DNA from: Phenylobacterium hankyongense
GTDB lineage: Bacteria; Pseudomonadota; Alphaproteobacteria; Caulobacterales; Caulobacteraceae
Length of the DNA stretch: 64,000 bases
NCBI RefSeq assembly: GCF_003254505.1
Contig: NZ_QFYP01000001.1
Coordinates: 1,410,001-1,474,000 of the forward strand
Direction: 5' to 3'
Each line of letters begins with the position of its first letter. Within the stretch, counting starts at the first letter, position 1. The notes beneath the pieces are model-generated. The model worked only from the letters and a program-made list of their open reading frames with translations, made no database searches and was not told where the DNA came from. Shown piece after piece: positions 17,837 to 28,180 of the stretch. A program made the translations under genes and the position numbers.

Positions 17837-18505
17837 TCAGGCCGGGATGCGGGCCTGGGCCTGGACGGCGGACAGGAAGCCGTAGAAGGCCGCGTAGGTC
17901 GCGTCCCAGGTGGGACGGGCCTTCATGCGCGCGATCCAGCGCTCGATGTTCGGATAGGGGCTGAGGTCGAAGGCCACCGCCTCGCCGAGCACCACGAAGG
18001 ACGCGCCGAGATAGTCGGCCAGGCTGATCTGGTCGCCGCAGACGAAGGCGCGGTCGCCGATCATGTGGCGGTCCAGGACGTTGAGCCAGCGGGGCGCGTG
18101 CTCCTCGCCGAAGGCGATCATGTGCTCGGCCAGCTGCGGGGTGACGCCGTGCGGGATGCCCAGGTGCGGATAGACCGCCATCACACAGTAGTATTCGTGG
18201 AAGTTGGTGGCGAACCAGTCGAGCGCCTCGTTGACCTTGGCGCGCGCCTTCAGCTCGGTCGGATAGGCGGGCGAGCCGACCTTGTCGGCCAGGTACTTCA
18301 GGATCGACGAGCTCTCGCCGAGCGACAGGTCGCCGTCGACGAGGAAGGGCACCACCAGGTTCGGGTTGATCGCCGCGTAGGCGGCTTCGCGGTTCTGGTG
18401 GGTCAGCAGATCGACGTGCTCGAACTCGAGCGCGATCCCGTGCTCGGCGGCGAACATCATGACGGGCCGGGAGACGGTGGAGATGGGGTCGTAGTAGAGC
18501 TTCAC
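17837..18505 (-). CDS. Glutathione S-transferase family protein
   Basis: The 222-aa protein has the thioredoxin-fold N-domain (KLYYDPISTVSRPVMMF, NPNLVVPFLVDGDLSLGESSSILKYL, with VP as the cis-Pro) and a helical C-domain (GDQISLADYLGASFV). It resembles theta-class enzymes with Ser as the likely catalytic residue. The GTG start at 18505 is preceded by GAGGAC and begins directly at the first beta-strand. It is divergent from two tandem LysR genes, so at least one of these probably regulates it. Confidence 0.85.
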   Translation of the reverse strand: MKLYYDPISTVSRPVMMFAAEHGIALEFEHVDLLTHQNREAAYAAINPNLVVPFLVDGDLSLGESSSILKYLADKVGSPAYPTELKARAKVNEALDWFATNFHEYYCVMAVYPHLGIPHGVTPQLAEHMIAFGEEHAPRWLNVLDRHMIGDRAFVCGDQISLADYLGASFVVLGEAVAFDLSPYPNIERWIARMKARPTWDATYAAFYGFLSAVQAQARIPA

Positions 18506-18618
18506 GGTGCGGGTCCTCGATTTTTCGCGGGCCACGTTCGGCGACCCATGTTCGAATTTCGAAGGCCGGGGCATAAAGGTGGGGCCGGTGCGCCGCAATC
18601 AGCGCTCTTGCAGGCTGG

Positions 18619-18636
18619 TTCTGCGCAATTGCAGAA
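18619..18636. promoter_or_regulatory. Probable LysR operator
   Basis: TTCTGC-N6-GCAGAA is a perfect interrupted palindrome centred in the GST-LysR intergenic region, ending eight bases before the LysR ATG. It contains the T-N11-A core expected of LysR sites. A TTGCAG half-site is also repeated at 18608 and 18629, a 21-bp (two-turn) spacing. Confidence 0.55.
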
Positions 18637-18643
18637 TGGAAAC

Positions 18644-19603
18644 ATGTTCGACTGGAACGACCTGAAAGCGCTTCTGGCCGTGGCCCGCGGAGGATCGACC
18701 CTCGCGGCGGCCAAGACGCTGCGGGTCAACCAGACCACGGTCGCCCGGCGCATCGAAAGCCTCGAGGCGGACCTCGGGCTGAAGCTGTTCGAGCGCGGCC
18801 AGGGCGGAAGCCGGCTGACCGAAACAGGGCTGGCCCTGATCGCCGAGGCCGAAGCCGTGGAGCGCGCGAGCCAGGGCTTCACCCATCAGGCGCAGGCGCT
18901 GGCGCGCGGGATGGCCGGCGTGGTGCGGGTCACGGTCAACGAGGTGCTGGCCAACATCGCCCTGGTGCCGGCGCTGAGCGAGTTCCGGCGGCTCTATCCC
19001 GGCGTGACCGTGGACCTGTTGATCGGCGACGCCTTCCTGGACATCCAAAAGGGCGAGGCGGACGTGGCCATCCGCGGCGCCTCGGTGCTGCCCGATTCCG
19101 ACCTGGTCTCGCGCAAGCTGGCCGACTTCGAGTGGGGGATCTACTGCAGCCGCGACTATGCGGTGCGCCGCGGCTGGCCGCGCGTCCTGGCCGAGCTCAA
19201 CGACCATGTGCTGATCGGCGGCGAAGGCGGACTCGTGCCCCTGCCGGCCATGCAGTGGATGATGGCCAAGGCCCCGGCGGCCGAGGTGCATTGCCGCTCC
19301 AACAGCCTCACCAACCTGATGGTCGCGGCCAAGGCGGGCCTGGGGCTGGCGCCCCTGCCCCGGCTGGTGGCCGACATCGATCCCGACCTGTTCTGCTGCC
19401 TGCCGATCGACGACCTCCCGTCACCGGTCTGGGTGCTGACCCGCGCCGACATGCGCGACGTGCCGCGGGTCCGCGCCTTCATCGATTTCCTGATGCCGCA
19501 CTTCGCCACCGACCGGCGGGCGCTGATCGAGCGGGGCCTGCAGACCCAGGCCGCCGTGGCGGGCGCCATCGCCGCCGCGCGCCAGGAGGAGGCGCCCGCA
19601 TGA
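18644..19603 (+). CDS. LysR-family transcriptional regulator (first of a tandem pair)
   Basis: The 319-aa protein has the winged helix-turn-helix at residues ~3-60 (DWNDLKALLAVARGGSTLAA, then QTTVARRIESLEADLGLKLF) and the periplasmic-binding-like effector domain after it. It overlaps the next LysR gene by four bases and is about as similar to it as a tandem duplicate. It is divergent from a GST gene, the usual arrangement for a LysR regulator and its target. The effector molecule is unknown. Confidence 0.9.
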   Translation: MFDWNDLKALLAVARGGSTLAAAKTLRVNQTTVARRIESLEADLGLKLFERGQGGSRLTETGLALIAEAEAVERASQGFTHQAQALARGMAGVVRVTVNEVLANIALVPALSEFRRLYPGVTVDLLIGDAFLDIQKGEADVAIRGASVLPDSDLVSRKLADFEWGIYCSRDYAVRRGWPRVLAELNDHVLIGGEGGLVPLPAMQWMMAKAPAAEVHCRSNSLTNLMVAAKAGLGLAPLPRLVADIDPDLFCCLPIDDLPSPVWVLTRADMRDVPRVRAFIDFLMPHFATDRRALIERGLQTQAAVAGAIAAARQEEAPA

Positions 19604-20583
19604 CCCCGAGCTCCGATCCCGGCGCGTTCGACTGGAACGACCTCAAGGCGTTCCTCGCCGTGGCGCGGGGCGGCTCCACCCTGTCGGCGTCGAGGACGCT
19701 GGGCGTCAACCAGACCACGGTCGCGCGCCGCACCGAGAACCTGGAAGAGGCGCTCGGCGTGAAGCTGTTCGAGCGCGGGCAGACCGGCAGCCGGCTCACC
19801 GAGGCCGGCCGCGACCTGCTGGCGGACGCCGAGAAGGTGGAGAACGCCGCGGTCGCGCTCGGCAACCACGCCCAGGCCCATCAGCGCGGCCTGGCCGGCG
19901 CCATCAAGATCACCTGCACCGAGATCCTCGCCAACGCGATGATCACCCCGGCGATCGGCGAGTTCCGCAAGCTCTATCCGGAAGTGCATGTCGACCTGCT
20001 GATCACCGATCGGGCGCTGGACATCGAGGCCGGCGAGGCGGACCTGGCGATCCGCTCCGGCCGCGCCCTGCCGATCTCCGACCTGGTGGCCCGCAAGCTC
20101 GCCGACTACGACTTCGCCCTCTACTGCAGCCGCGACTACGCCACCCGCAAAGGCGTGCCGACGCTGGCCAACCTGCAGGACCACGACCTGATCGGCGGCG
20201 AGGTGACGCTGGGCCCGCTGCCGGGCATGGAGTGGATGTTCGGGCATGCGGGCGGCAAGTCGCCGGCCACGCGCTCCAACACCATGACCAACCTGATGCA
20301 CGCGGTCCGCGCGGGCCTGGGCGTCGCGCCGCTGGGCTGCATCCTCGCCGACGCCGACCCGGTCCTGATCCGCTGCTCCCCCGCCATCGAGACGGCCCAG
20401 GCCTCGTCCTGGATCGTCACCCGCCGGGAGCTGAAGGACATCCCACGCGTCCGCGCCTTCATCGACTTCCTGGTCCCCTATGTGCTGCAGGACTCTCGGA
20501 TCCGCGAGGCCCAGAACCGGGCGCTACGCCAGCGCGTCGCCGACAACGACGAGGCGCCGCCGGCGCTCAGCTCACCCGCCTGA
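19600..20583 (+). CDS. LysR-family transcriptional regulator (second of a tandem pair)
   Basis: This 327-aa paralogue follows the first LysR by an ATGA overlap. The DNA-binding helices are nearly the same (DWNDLKAFLAVARGGSTLSA, VNQTTVARR, GVKLFERGQTGSRLTEAG), so the two may recognise overlapping sites. The effector domains have diverged more (LIGGEVTLGPLPGMEWM here). The C-terminal tail is 10-15 residues longer. Translational coupling suggests they are made in equal amounts and might form hetero-oligomers. Confidence 0.9.
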   Translation: MTPSSDPGAFDWNDLKAFLAVARGGSTLSASRTLGVNQTTVARRTENLEEALGVKLFERGQTGSRLTEAGRDLLADAEKVENAAVALGNHAQAHQRGLAGAIKITCTEILANAMITPAIGEFRKLYPEVHVDLLITDRALDIEAGEADLAIRSGRALPISDLVARKLADYDFALYCSRDYATRKGVPTLANLQDHDLIGGEVTLGPLPGMEWMFGHAGGKSPATRSNTMTNLMHAVRAGLGVAPLGCILADADPVLIRCSPAIETAQASSWIVTRRELKDIPRVRAFIDFLVPYVLQDSRIREAQNRALRQRVADNDEAPPALSSPA

Positions 20584-20589
20584 GCGGGC

Positions 20590-21573
20590 TCAGCCGTCCG
20601 ACCAGGCGTCGCCCCAGTCGAGCCGCCGGGCGATGGCGTGGGCGGCCTTGTCACGCCGCCCGACGAAGCGCTGCTCCAGCCCCTCGGGGCCGCAGAGCTT
20701 GAGCTCGATTCCCGGCTTGCCCGCGCGCGGGGGAGCGAGCACCCGCGGGCTCCGCGCGAGCGCCGCCACGCCCGGGCGCGCAGCGACCAGATAGGCGAAG
20801 CGCTCGTCCTCGAAGGGAACGTCCGCGCCCTTGGCCATGCGGTGGTCGCGGCTGCGGGGCAGGCGGACGGAGAAGTGGCACCAGTCGGAGCCGGTCAGCG
20901 GGCAGGCCGCGGCGTGGGAACAAGGCGCCAGCAGGGCCGCGCCGGCCGTGACCAGCGCCTGCCGGGCGGCGAGGATGCGCGCGAAGCCGGCCGGCGTGCC
21001 GGGCTCCACCAGGGCCAGCACGCCCTCGCAGGCCGCCCAGAGCGCGGCCACCACCTGCGCCTGCCGCTCGGCCGCGATCTCCGCCAGGGCATAGCTGACG
21101 ACCACCAGGTCCGCCCTGGGCCAGGATGGGTTGGCGGCCGTGAGGTCGGCGCGGCGGCGCTCGGCGCCCTGCAACGCCGGCGGCCCGGCCTGGGCGAGGC
21201 GGGCGGCCAGCCCCAGGAACGGCGGGCTGGCGTCGAGCCAGGTGGCCGTGGCGAGGCTTGGCCAGGCCTCCGACGCCGCCCAGCCGGCGGCGCCCGGACC
21301 CGCGCCGGCGTCCAGCAGCCGCCTCGGCGCGAAGCCGGGGGCCATCCGCGCGGCCTCGGCGAAGACGCTGGCGCAGGCGGCGTAGGTGGCGGGCATCCGC
21401 GCCAGCGCATAGGCGAGCGCGTCCTGCGGCCCGCGGATCACCGCGGCGGAGGTCCCGCCGGCCCGGTAGGCGGCCGAGGTGCGGGCGGTGCGCTCGGCGA
21501 GGTCCTTGCGCGAGACGCCTTCCAGCTCGCGATCGATGGCGGCCCGCAGCGCGCCCGGCAGGTCGGGGGTCAT
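20590..21573 (-). CDS. Rsm22-family methyltransferase-like protein
   Basis: The 327-aa protein has an S-adenosylmethionine fold (LLDAGAGPGAAGWAA as motif I) and the Cys-rich signature of Rsm22 proteins in the C-terminal third (PCSHAAACPLTGSDWCHF), thought to hold an iron-sulfur cluster. Rsm22 proteins associate with the small ribosomal subunit in mitochondria and bacteria; whether they methylate rRNA is uncertain. It overlaps the stop of the next upstream gene (21570) by four bases. Confidence 0.85.
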   Translation of the reverse strand: MTPDLPGALRAAIDRELEGVSRKDLAERTARTSAAYRAGGTSAAVIRGPQDALAYALARMPATYAACASVFAEAARMAPGFAPRRLLDAGAGPGAAGWAASEAWPSLATATWLDASPPFLGLAARLAQAGPPALQGAERRRADLTAANPSWPRADLVVVSYALAEIAAERQAQVVAALWAACEGVLALVEPGTPAGFARILAARQALVTAGAALLAPCSHAAACPLTGSDWCHFSVRLPRSRDHRMAKGADVPFEDERFAYLVAARPGVAALARSPRVLAPPRAGKPGIELKLCGPEGLEQRFVGRRDKAAHAIARRLDWGDAWSDG

Positions 21574-22160
21574 GGGGCGCGCGCCACCGACGCCCGGCGC
21601 AGCGCCAGCAGGGCGGTCGGCACTTCGCGCCGCAGGGCGATCCGCGCCAGCGGCCCCGGGACGTGGAAGGGCGCCGTCACCCGGCTCTCGTAGAACACCC
21701 GCACCGCGCCGGCGGCCTGCGGCTCCAGCCGCCACTCGCCGTCGAACACCGCCAGGTCGCCGGCCGTGCGGCGGAAGCGGATGCGGCGCTCCGGCTCGTA
21801 GTCGGACCGGAACACGTTGCGCACCGGCGGCAGGAAGGTCATCCGGCTGATGTACTCGCGCACGTCCCAGGCGCCGGCGGGATCGGCCTCCAGCACCCGG
21901 CAGCTCTTCAGGTCGGCGACCAGTTTCGGCGCAAGGTCGCAGTCGGTCATCACCGTCCAGATGACGGTGACGGGGGCCGGCACGTCGATGGCCGCGCGGA
22001 TCAGGCCGGAGGAGCCGTCCGGGTCCGGTTGCACGTCGACGTACGGCCGCCCCTGCGCCAGCGCCGCCATGGCGCGGGGCGGCAGGTCGAAGGCCGCGGC
22101 GGGGGCGGCGAGGAAGAGCGCCGCCGCACAGGCCCAAAGGGTGATCGACAGGCCCGCCAT
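21570..22160 (-). CDS. Secreted SRPBCC (START-like) domain protein
   Basis: The 196-aa protein has a signal peptide (MAGLSITLWACAAALFLA, cleavage near AAA-FDL) and a cyclase/START-like lipid-binding fold: VDVPAPVTVIWTVMTDCDL, FRSDYEPERRIRFRR and the C-terminal helix PLARIALRREVPTAL. It probably binds a hydrophobic ligand in the periplasm. It is translationally coupled to the downstream Rsm22 gene. Confidence 0.75.
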   Translation of the reverse strand: MAGLSITLWACAAALFLAAPAAAFDLPPRAMAALAQGRPYVDVQPDPDGSSGLIRAAIDVPAPVTVIWTVMTDCDLAPKLVADLKSCRVLEADPAGAWDVREYISRMTFLPPVRNVFRSDYEPERRIRFRRTAGDLAVFDGEWRLEPQAAGAVRVFYESRVTAPFHVPGPLARIALRREVPTALLALRRASVARAP

Positions 22161-22195
22161 GCGCAAATCCGCTCTTCCCGGCGGGCGATCGCCCG

Positions 22196-24136
<1,941 letters not shown>

Positions 24137-24251
24137 CTGAGCGCACTCCATGGAAGAACCTGTGGATGGAGTATGCGGAGAGGGGCCCTGGGCGCAATAT
24201 GCCGCTTCCGCCGCGCTTGCCGGGCCGGCCGGACGTCGCCATGGTCCGCGC

Positions 24252-24791
24252 ATGTATCGTATGGCTTGGGTCGCGGCGCTGGCGGCGCTTTCGTTGACGG
24301 CGTGTAGCGGCAAGCCCGGCCAGGATGCGGCCGGCGCCGTGCAGGGATTCTTGGCGGCCGTGCACGCCAACGACCGCGCGGCCTTCGAGGCCGACATCGA
24401 CCGTGCGGCCCTGCGCCGCGACCTGCGCAGCCAGATCGTCGAGCTGGGCCGGGCGGCGGGCCTCGAGGTGGACGGCGGCCCCTCCGAGTTCACCCTCGAC
24501 CGGATGATCGGTCCCGACAACTTCCATCTGGTGCAGGCCGAGAGCGGCGCGCCGCTGGCCGCGCCGCCGACGCTGGAGCAGGTGAGGCCGCTGCTGAAGC
24601 CGGTGGACGGCTCCCACGTCTGCCTGCACGGCCCGCTGCCGCAACAGCCCTGCGTATTGACGTTCGAAAGGCAGAAGGCCGGCGGCAAGGATCCCGCCGC
24701 CCAGGCGCGCACGGCCGGCTGGCGGCTGGTGCGGATGCCCGCCACCGACCTGCGGATCGAGGTCGGGGCGGAGCCTCCGGCGAAGAAATAG
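24252..24791 (+). CDS. Putative lipoprotein of unknown function
   Basis: The 179-aa protein has a lipoprotein signal ([18 protein letters not shown], Cys18). The start of the mature part ([25 protein letters not shown]) matches by eye a common helical N-terminal pattern of exported proteins carrying a DUF2939- or NTF2-like domain, but the rest is not recognised. It is divergent from acs and convergent with the peroxiredoxin gene. Confidence 0.75.
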   Translation: MYRMAWVAALAALSLTACSGKPGQDAAGAVQGFLAAVHANDRAAFEADIDRAALRRDLRSQIVELGRAAGLEVDGGPSEFTLDRMIGPDNFHLVQAESGAPLAAPPTLEQVRPLLKPVDGSHVCLHGPLPQQPCVLTFERQKAGGKDPAAQARTAGWRLVRMPATDLRIEVGAEPPAKK

Positions 24792-24799
24792 TTCGACGA

Positions 24800-25432
24800 C
24801 TAGGCGGGCTGCTTGACGGTCCGCAGGTAGGGCTTGTGCTCGGTCCAGCCGCCGGGGAACAGCGTCTTCGCCTGTTCGTCGCTGACCGACGGCACGATGA
24901 TCACGTCCTCGCCCTGCTTCCAGTTGGCCGGGGTGGCGACCTTGTGGTTGTCGGTGAGCTGCAGGCTGTCGATCACCCGCAGCAGCTCGTCGAAGTTGCG
25001 CCCGGTGGAGGCGGGGTAGGTCAGCGTCAGGCGGACCTTCTTGTTGGGGTCGATGATGAACACCGAGCGCACGGTGGTGGTGTCCGAGGCGGCCGGATGG
25101 ATCATGCCGTAGAGGTCGGAGACCTTGCGGTCGTGGTCGGCGATCAGCGGGAAATTGAGCTTGGCGCCTTGCGTCTCCTCGATGTCCCTGGCCCAGCCCA
25201 GGTGGCTGTCGGCCGGGTCGACGGAGAGGCCGATCACCTTGGCGCCGCGCCGCTCGAACTCCGGCTTCAGCTTGGCGACCACGCCGAGCTCGGTGGTGCA
25301 GACCGGGGTGTAGTCCCTCGGGTGCGAGAACAGCACGACCCAGCTGTCGCCCGCCCAATCGTAGAAGCGCAGGGGCCCTTCGGTGGAGTCCTGGGTGAAG
25401 TCGGGAGCAGTGTCCCCCAGTCGCAGGCTCAT
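24800..25432 (-). CDS. 1-Cys peroxiredoxin (Prdx6 type)
   Basis: The 210-aa protein begins MSLRLGDTAPDF and has the catalytic motif FSHPRDYTPVCTTELG with the peroxidatic Cys near residue 45. The long C-terminal arm (KVATPANWKQGEDVIIVPS) is typical of the Prdx6 subfamily, which lacks a resolving Cys. It reduces peroxides using an external thiol donor in the cytosol. It is divergent from the creatininase gene. Confidence 0.92.
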   Translation of the reverse strand: MSLRLGDTAPDFTQDSTEGPLRFYDWAGDSWVVLFSHPRDYTPVCTTELGVVAKLKPEFERRGAKVIGLSVDPADSHLGWARDIEETQGAKLNFPLIADHDRKVSDLYGMIHPAASDTTTVRSVFIIDPNKKVRLTLTYPASTGRNFDELLRVIDSLQLTDNHKVATPANWKQGEDVIIVPSVSDEQAKTLFPGGWTEHKPYLRTVKQPA

Positions 25433-25519
25433 CACGTTCTCCTTCACGGATTTGATCTTATCGGCCCGCCTCGAAGGTAATATGCCGGGGTGCTGATTGC
25501 ACGGGGGCGAAGGGATTTC

Positions 25520-26269
25520 ATGCTGCTGCACCTCTCCACCTGGATCGAGATCGAGGACTATCTGAAGCGCTCGAAGACGGTGGTCGTGCCCATCGGCTCC
25601 AACGAGCAGCACGGCCCGACGGGTCTCCTGGGCACCGACTGGCTGTGCCCGGAGATCATCGCCCACGAGGCCCAGAAGAGCGCCGACATCCTGGTGGCGC
25701 CGACCTTCAACATCGGCATGGCGCAGCACCACCTGGGTTTCCCCGGGACCATCGCGCTGCGGCCCTCGACCTTCATGGCGGCGATCGGCGACTGGTGCCG
25801 GAGCCTCGGCCTCTACGGGTTCGAGAAGATCTATTTCCTCAACGGCCACGGCGGCAACGTGGCCACCATCGAGGCGGCGTTCTCCGAGCTCTACGCCGAG
25901 GCCACCTACGCCGGCCGCCGCCGCGGCTTCGCCTGCAAGCTGAAGAACTGGTGGGAGCTGAAGGGCGTCTTGAGCCTCGCCAACCGGCAGTTCCCCACCG
26001 GCCACGGCAGCCACGCCACGCCGTCGGAGATCGCGGTAACCCAGTGGGCCTATCCCGACGCCATCAAGTCGGCCAACTACGCGCCGCAGATCGCGCCGAC
26101 CGGACCGATCCGCGAGGCGCTCGACTTCCGCGCCCGTTACGCCGACGGCCGCATGGGCTCCGACCCCGGGCAGGCGACGCCGGAAAAGGGCGGCGAGCTG
26201 GTGGCCGCGGCGGTGGCCGGGCTGATCGAGGAAGTGGCGGCGTTCGGGGCGGAAGAGACGCCGGCCTAG
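25520..26269 (+). CDS. Creatininase-family amidohydrolase
   Basis: The 249-aa protein has the metal-binding residues of the family: PIGSNEQHGPTGLLGTDW (Glu and Asp/His ligands), YFLNGHGGN and the later PTGHGSHATPSEIAVTQ. Family members hydrolyse C-N bonds in cyclic amides, such as creatinine or formamidopyrimidine intermediates of flavin and F420 metabolism; the substrate here is unknown. The ATG at 25520 follows an AAGGGA ribosome site. Confidence 0.85.
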   Translation: MLLHLSTWIEIEDYLKRSKTVVVPIGSNEQHGPTGLLGTDWLCPEIIAHEAQKSADILVAPTFNIGMAQHHLGFPGTIALRPSTFMAAIGDWCRSLGLYGFEKIYFLNGHGGNVATIEAAFSELYAEATYAGRRRGFACKLKNWWELKGVLSLANRQFPTGHGSHATPSEIAVTQWAYPDAIKSANYAPQIAPTGPIREALDFRARYADGRMGSDPGQATPEKGGELVAAAVAGLIEEVAAFGAEETPA

Positions 26270-26273
26270 CGGT

Positions 26274-26292
26274 GGCCGGCACGGGGCCGGCC
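26274..26292. terminator. Weak hairpin between convergent genes
   Basis: A 7-bp perfect stem (GGCCGGC / GCCGGCC) with an ACGGG loop lies between the convergent creatininase and wall-hydrolase genes. It has no T-run, so its terminator role is tentative. Confidence 0.3.
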
Positions 26293-26317
26293 ATGACGGC
26301 TCAAACTATGTTTGGGC

Positions 26318-27406
26318 CTAAAAGGCCGCGCCGGCCGAGGGCATGGCCAGGCGGTGCGCCTGGACCTTGGGACGGCCCTGCCAGTCGAGGTCTTCGGCCT
26401 TGGTCAGCGCCTGGGCGTCCTGGGCGGCGGCGGCGGCGGTGACCAGTTCGGGCTCGGCGGCGGCGGCGATCTGCCTGGGGCTGGAAACAGCTTCCTCCGC
26501 CGGCGCGGCGGCCGGGGCGGTCATTTCGCTGGCCGCGGTCAGGGCGAGCCTGGCCGGGCTGCGCGAGAGGTTGTCGAGGGTGGCGATCTGGATGCCGTGC
26601 GACTCGCCGCCGGCGTAGCGGCCGCCGAACGCCGGCGGCAGGCCCGCGCCGCCCGTCCAGCGATAGAAGATGTGCGCGCCGATGACGCCGACCTTGACCA
26701 GCGTCGGGCTCCAGTACGGGGCCACGTAGTCGGCGTGGTAGTGGGTGGCTTCGCCGACCTTCTTCATGACGTAGCCGTGCAGGGCCGCCTCGGCGACCTT
26801 GCGGGCCCGGTCCCACTTCTCGGGCGCCGGGGCGCGGGCCAGGGCGCCGTCGCAGGTGAAGCTGAACTGGCAGCCGGTCGAGCGGTCGGAGCCCTGGAAG
26901 ACCACGCCGCAGACCGTCTTCGGGAAGGCTGGATGGCGCATGCGGTTGAGCACCACCTGGGCCACCGCCCGCTGGCCGTCGGTGCTCTCGTTGGCCGCCT
27001 CGTAATAGAGGGCCGCGGTCATGCAATCGACCGCCCGGGCCTCGTCCAGCACGCCGGCGGCGTTCAGGTGGAACGGCTTGGCGGCCGGATTGGGCAGCGG
27101 CGAGACCGGGTTGGAGGCGTTCCACAGCCGGGCGGCGTCGGGCGCCAGGTCGCGCAGGCGGATGACGCCCGCGTCGGGCTCGGCGCCGTCGGCCGTCGTC
27201 GCGACCGCGCCGGTTTCGGCGTTGGCCAGCGCCACCGAGGCCCGCAGCGGCAGGCCCGCGGCGCCGCCCAGGTGCGCGAACGCTGGCTCGGCCGGCAGCG
27301 CGCCCAGGACCACCGCCGCGCTCATCGCCGCCACAAGCCCCAGCTGCACGCCCGTCAGGTGGACGGCGTGGTCGCGGGCGAACAGATGACGGAAGCGAAG
27401 GCGCAC
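26318..27406 (-). CDS. Cell wall hydrolase, SleB-like (Hydrolase_2) domain
   Basis: The 362-aa protein has one N-terminal hydrophobic segment (VQLGLVAAMSAAVVLGALP) that should export or anchor it, then a lytic transglycosylase-like SleB domain with the catalytic Glu in ALYYEAANESTDGQRAVAQ and the downstream VLNRMRHPAFPKTVCGVVFQ. The C-terminal ~120 residues are Ala-rich and disordered. It probably cuts peptidoglycan during growth or division. The GTG at 27406 is the start. A TTAA-N7-TTAA element 72 bases upstream suggests cell-cycle control by CtrA. Confidence 0.85.
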   Translation of the reverse strand: MRLRFRHLFARDHAVHLTGVQLGLVAAMSAAVVLGALPAEPAFAHLGGAAGLPLRASVALANAETGAVATTADGAEPDAGVIRLRDLAPDAARLWNASNPVSPLPNPAAKPFHLNAAGVLDEARAVDCMTAALYYEAANESTDGQRAVAQVVLNRMRHPAFPKTVCGVVFQGSDRSTGCQFSFTCDGALARAPAPEKWDRARKVAEAALHGYVMKKVGEATHYHADYVAPYWSPTLVKVGVIGAHIFYRWTGGAGLPPAFGGRYAGGESHGIQIATLDNLSRSPARLALTAASEMTAPAAAPAEEAVSSPRQIAAAAEPELVTAAAAAQDAQALTKAEDLDWQGRPKVQAHRLAMPSAGAAF

Positions 27407-27477
27407 GCACTCACCAAACGAAGTTGTCGGAGGCGCGACCCCTTAAGGCCAAGGTGGCGCTAAGGCCACCCTTTTCT

Positions 27478-27492
27478 TTAACACAAGGTTAA
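27478..27492 (-). promoter_or_regulatory. CtrA-type site TTAA-N7-TTAA
   Basis: TTAACACAAGGTTAA is an exact full CtrA consensus half-site pair. Two further TTAA tetramers follow at 27506 and 27528, four in 54 bp of very GC-rich genome. The site lies 72-86 bases upstream of the wall-hydrolase start and behind no other gene on that strand. Confidence 0.65.
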
Positions 27493-27540
27493 CCTTTCGG
27501 GCGGGTTAACGCTGTCTATTCAGAGTGTTAACGACGGCGG

Positions 27541-27924
27541 TCAGGCGGTGAACAGGGTGCCGCCCCGCAGCGCCACCGGCCAGTCGTACAGCCGTTCGCC
27601 CACGCAGGGCCCCGCCACGCAGGTCCCGTCGAGCCGGAACAGGGCGCCGTGGCCGGCGCACAGGATGTGCTCGCCCGAGCGCGTCAGGTAGCGGTCGTCC
27701 ATGGCGCCCAGCGGCCAGCCGGCGTGCGGACAGGAGTCCACATAGCCCGCTACCGTGTCGCCGGCCCGCACCACGAAACCGGCGAACAGGCGGCTGTCGA
27801 CGCGGAAGCGGAAGCTCTTGGCGCCGGGATCGGCGATCTCGGCAAGGTCGCAGAGCCGGACGCCGGCCTCCGGCTGCGCGGGGTTGGGGCTAGAGCTGGT
27901 GGCCAAGGGTGGTGCGGAAGCCAT
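27541..27924 (-). CDS. Rieske [2Fe-2S] domain protein
   Basis: The 127-aa soluble ferredoxin-like protein has both Rieske cluster motifs, CPHAGWPL and CAGHGALF, which supply two Cys and two His. It is a stand-alone Rieske domain, likely an electron carrier or an NirD-like regulatory subunit. Its start lies 35 bases inside the YciI-like gene on the same strand, an unusually long overlap; a later in-frame TTG would shorten it. Confidence 0.85.
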   Translation of the reverse strand: MASAPPLATSSSPNPAQPEAGVRLCDLAEIADPGAKSFRFRVDSRLFAGFVVRAGDTVAGYVDSCPHAGWPLGAMDDRYLTRSGEHILCAGHGALFRLDGTCVAGPCVGERLYDWPVALRGGTLFTA

Positions 27925-28177
27925 TGATGTCCACCCGCTCGAACAGCCCGGCCTTGCCGTACGGGTCGGCGGCGGCGAACGCCCTGGCGGCCGCCAGATC
28001 CTCGGCCTCGATGATCAGCAACGAGCCGACCATGCCGCCCCCCTCGTCGAGGAACGGCCCGGCCATCTTGATCTGGTCGAGGCGTTCGCGGGCCCAGACC
28101 AGGTGGTCCTCACGGGCGGCCATGCGCGTGGCGAGCGCGTTGGGCTTGTCGATGCAGACCAGGGTGAACAGCGGCAT
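27890..28177 (-). CDS. YciI-like protein
   Basis: The 95-aa protein has the dimeric ferredoxin-like YciI fold: the opening LFTLVCIDKPNALATRMA, then HLVWARERLDQ, and ARAFAAADPYGKAGLFERVDI with the conserved Asp-Pro. A small cytosolic enzyme or binding protein of unknown substrate. It is three bases downstream of gpsA and overlaps the Rieske gene, so the four genes tsaD-gpsA-yciI-Rieske form one unit. Confidence 0.85.
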   Translation of the reverse strand: MPLFTLVCIDKPNALATRMAAREDHLVWARERLDQIKMAGPFLDEGGGMVGSLLIIEAEDLAAARAFAAADPYGKAGLFERVDINGFRTTLGHQL

Positions 28178-28180
28178 GGG

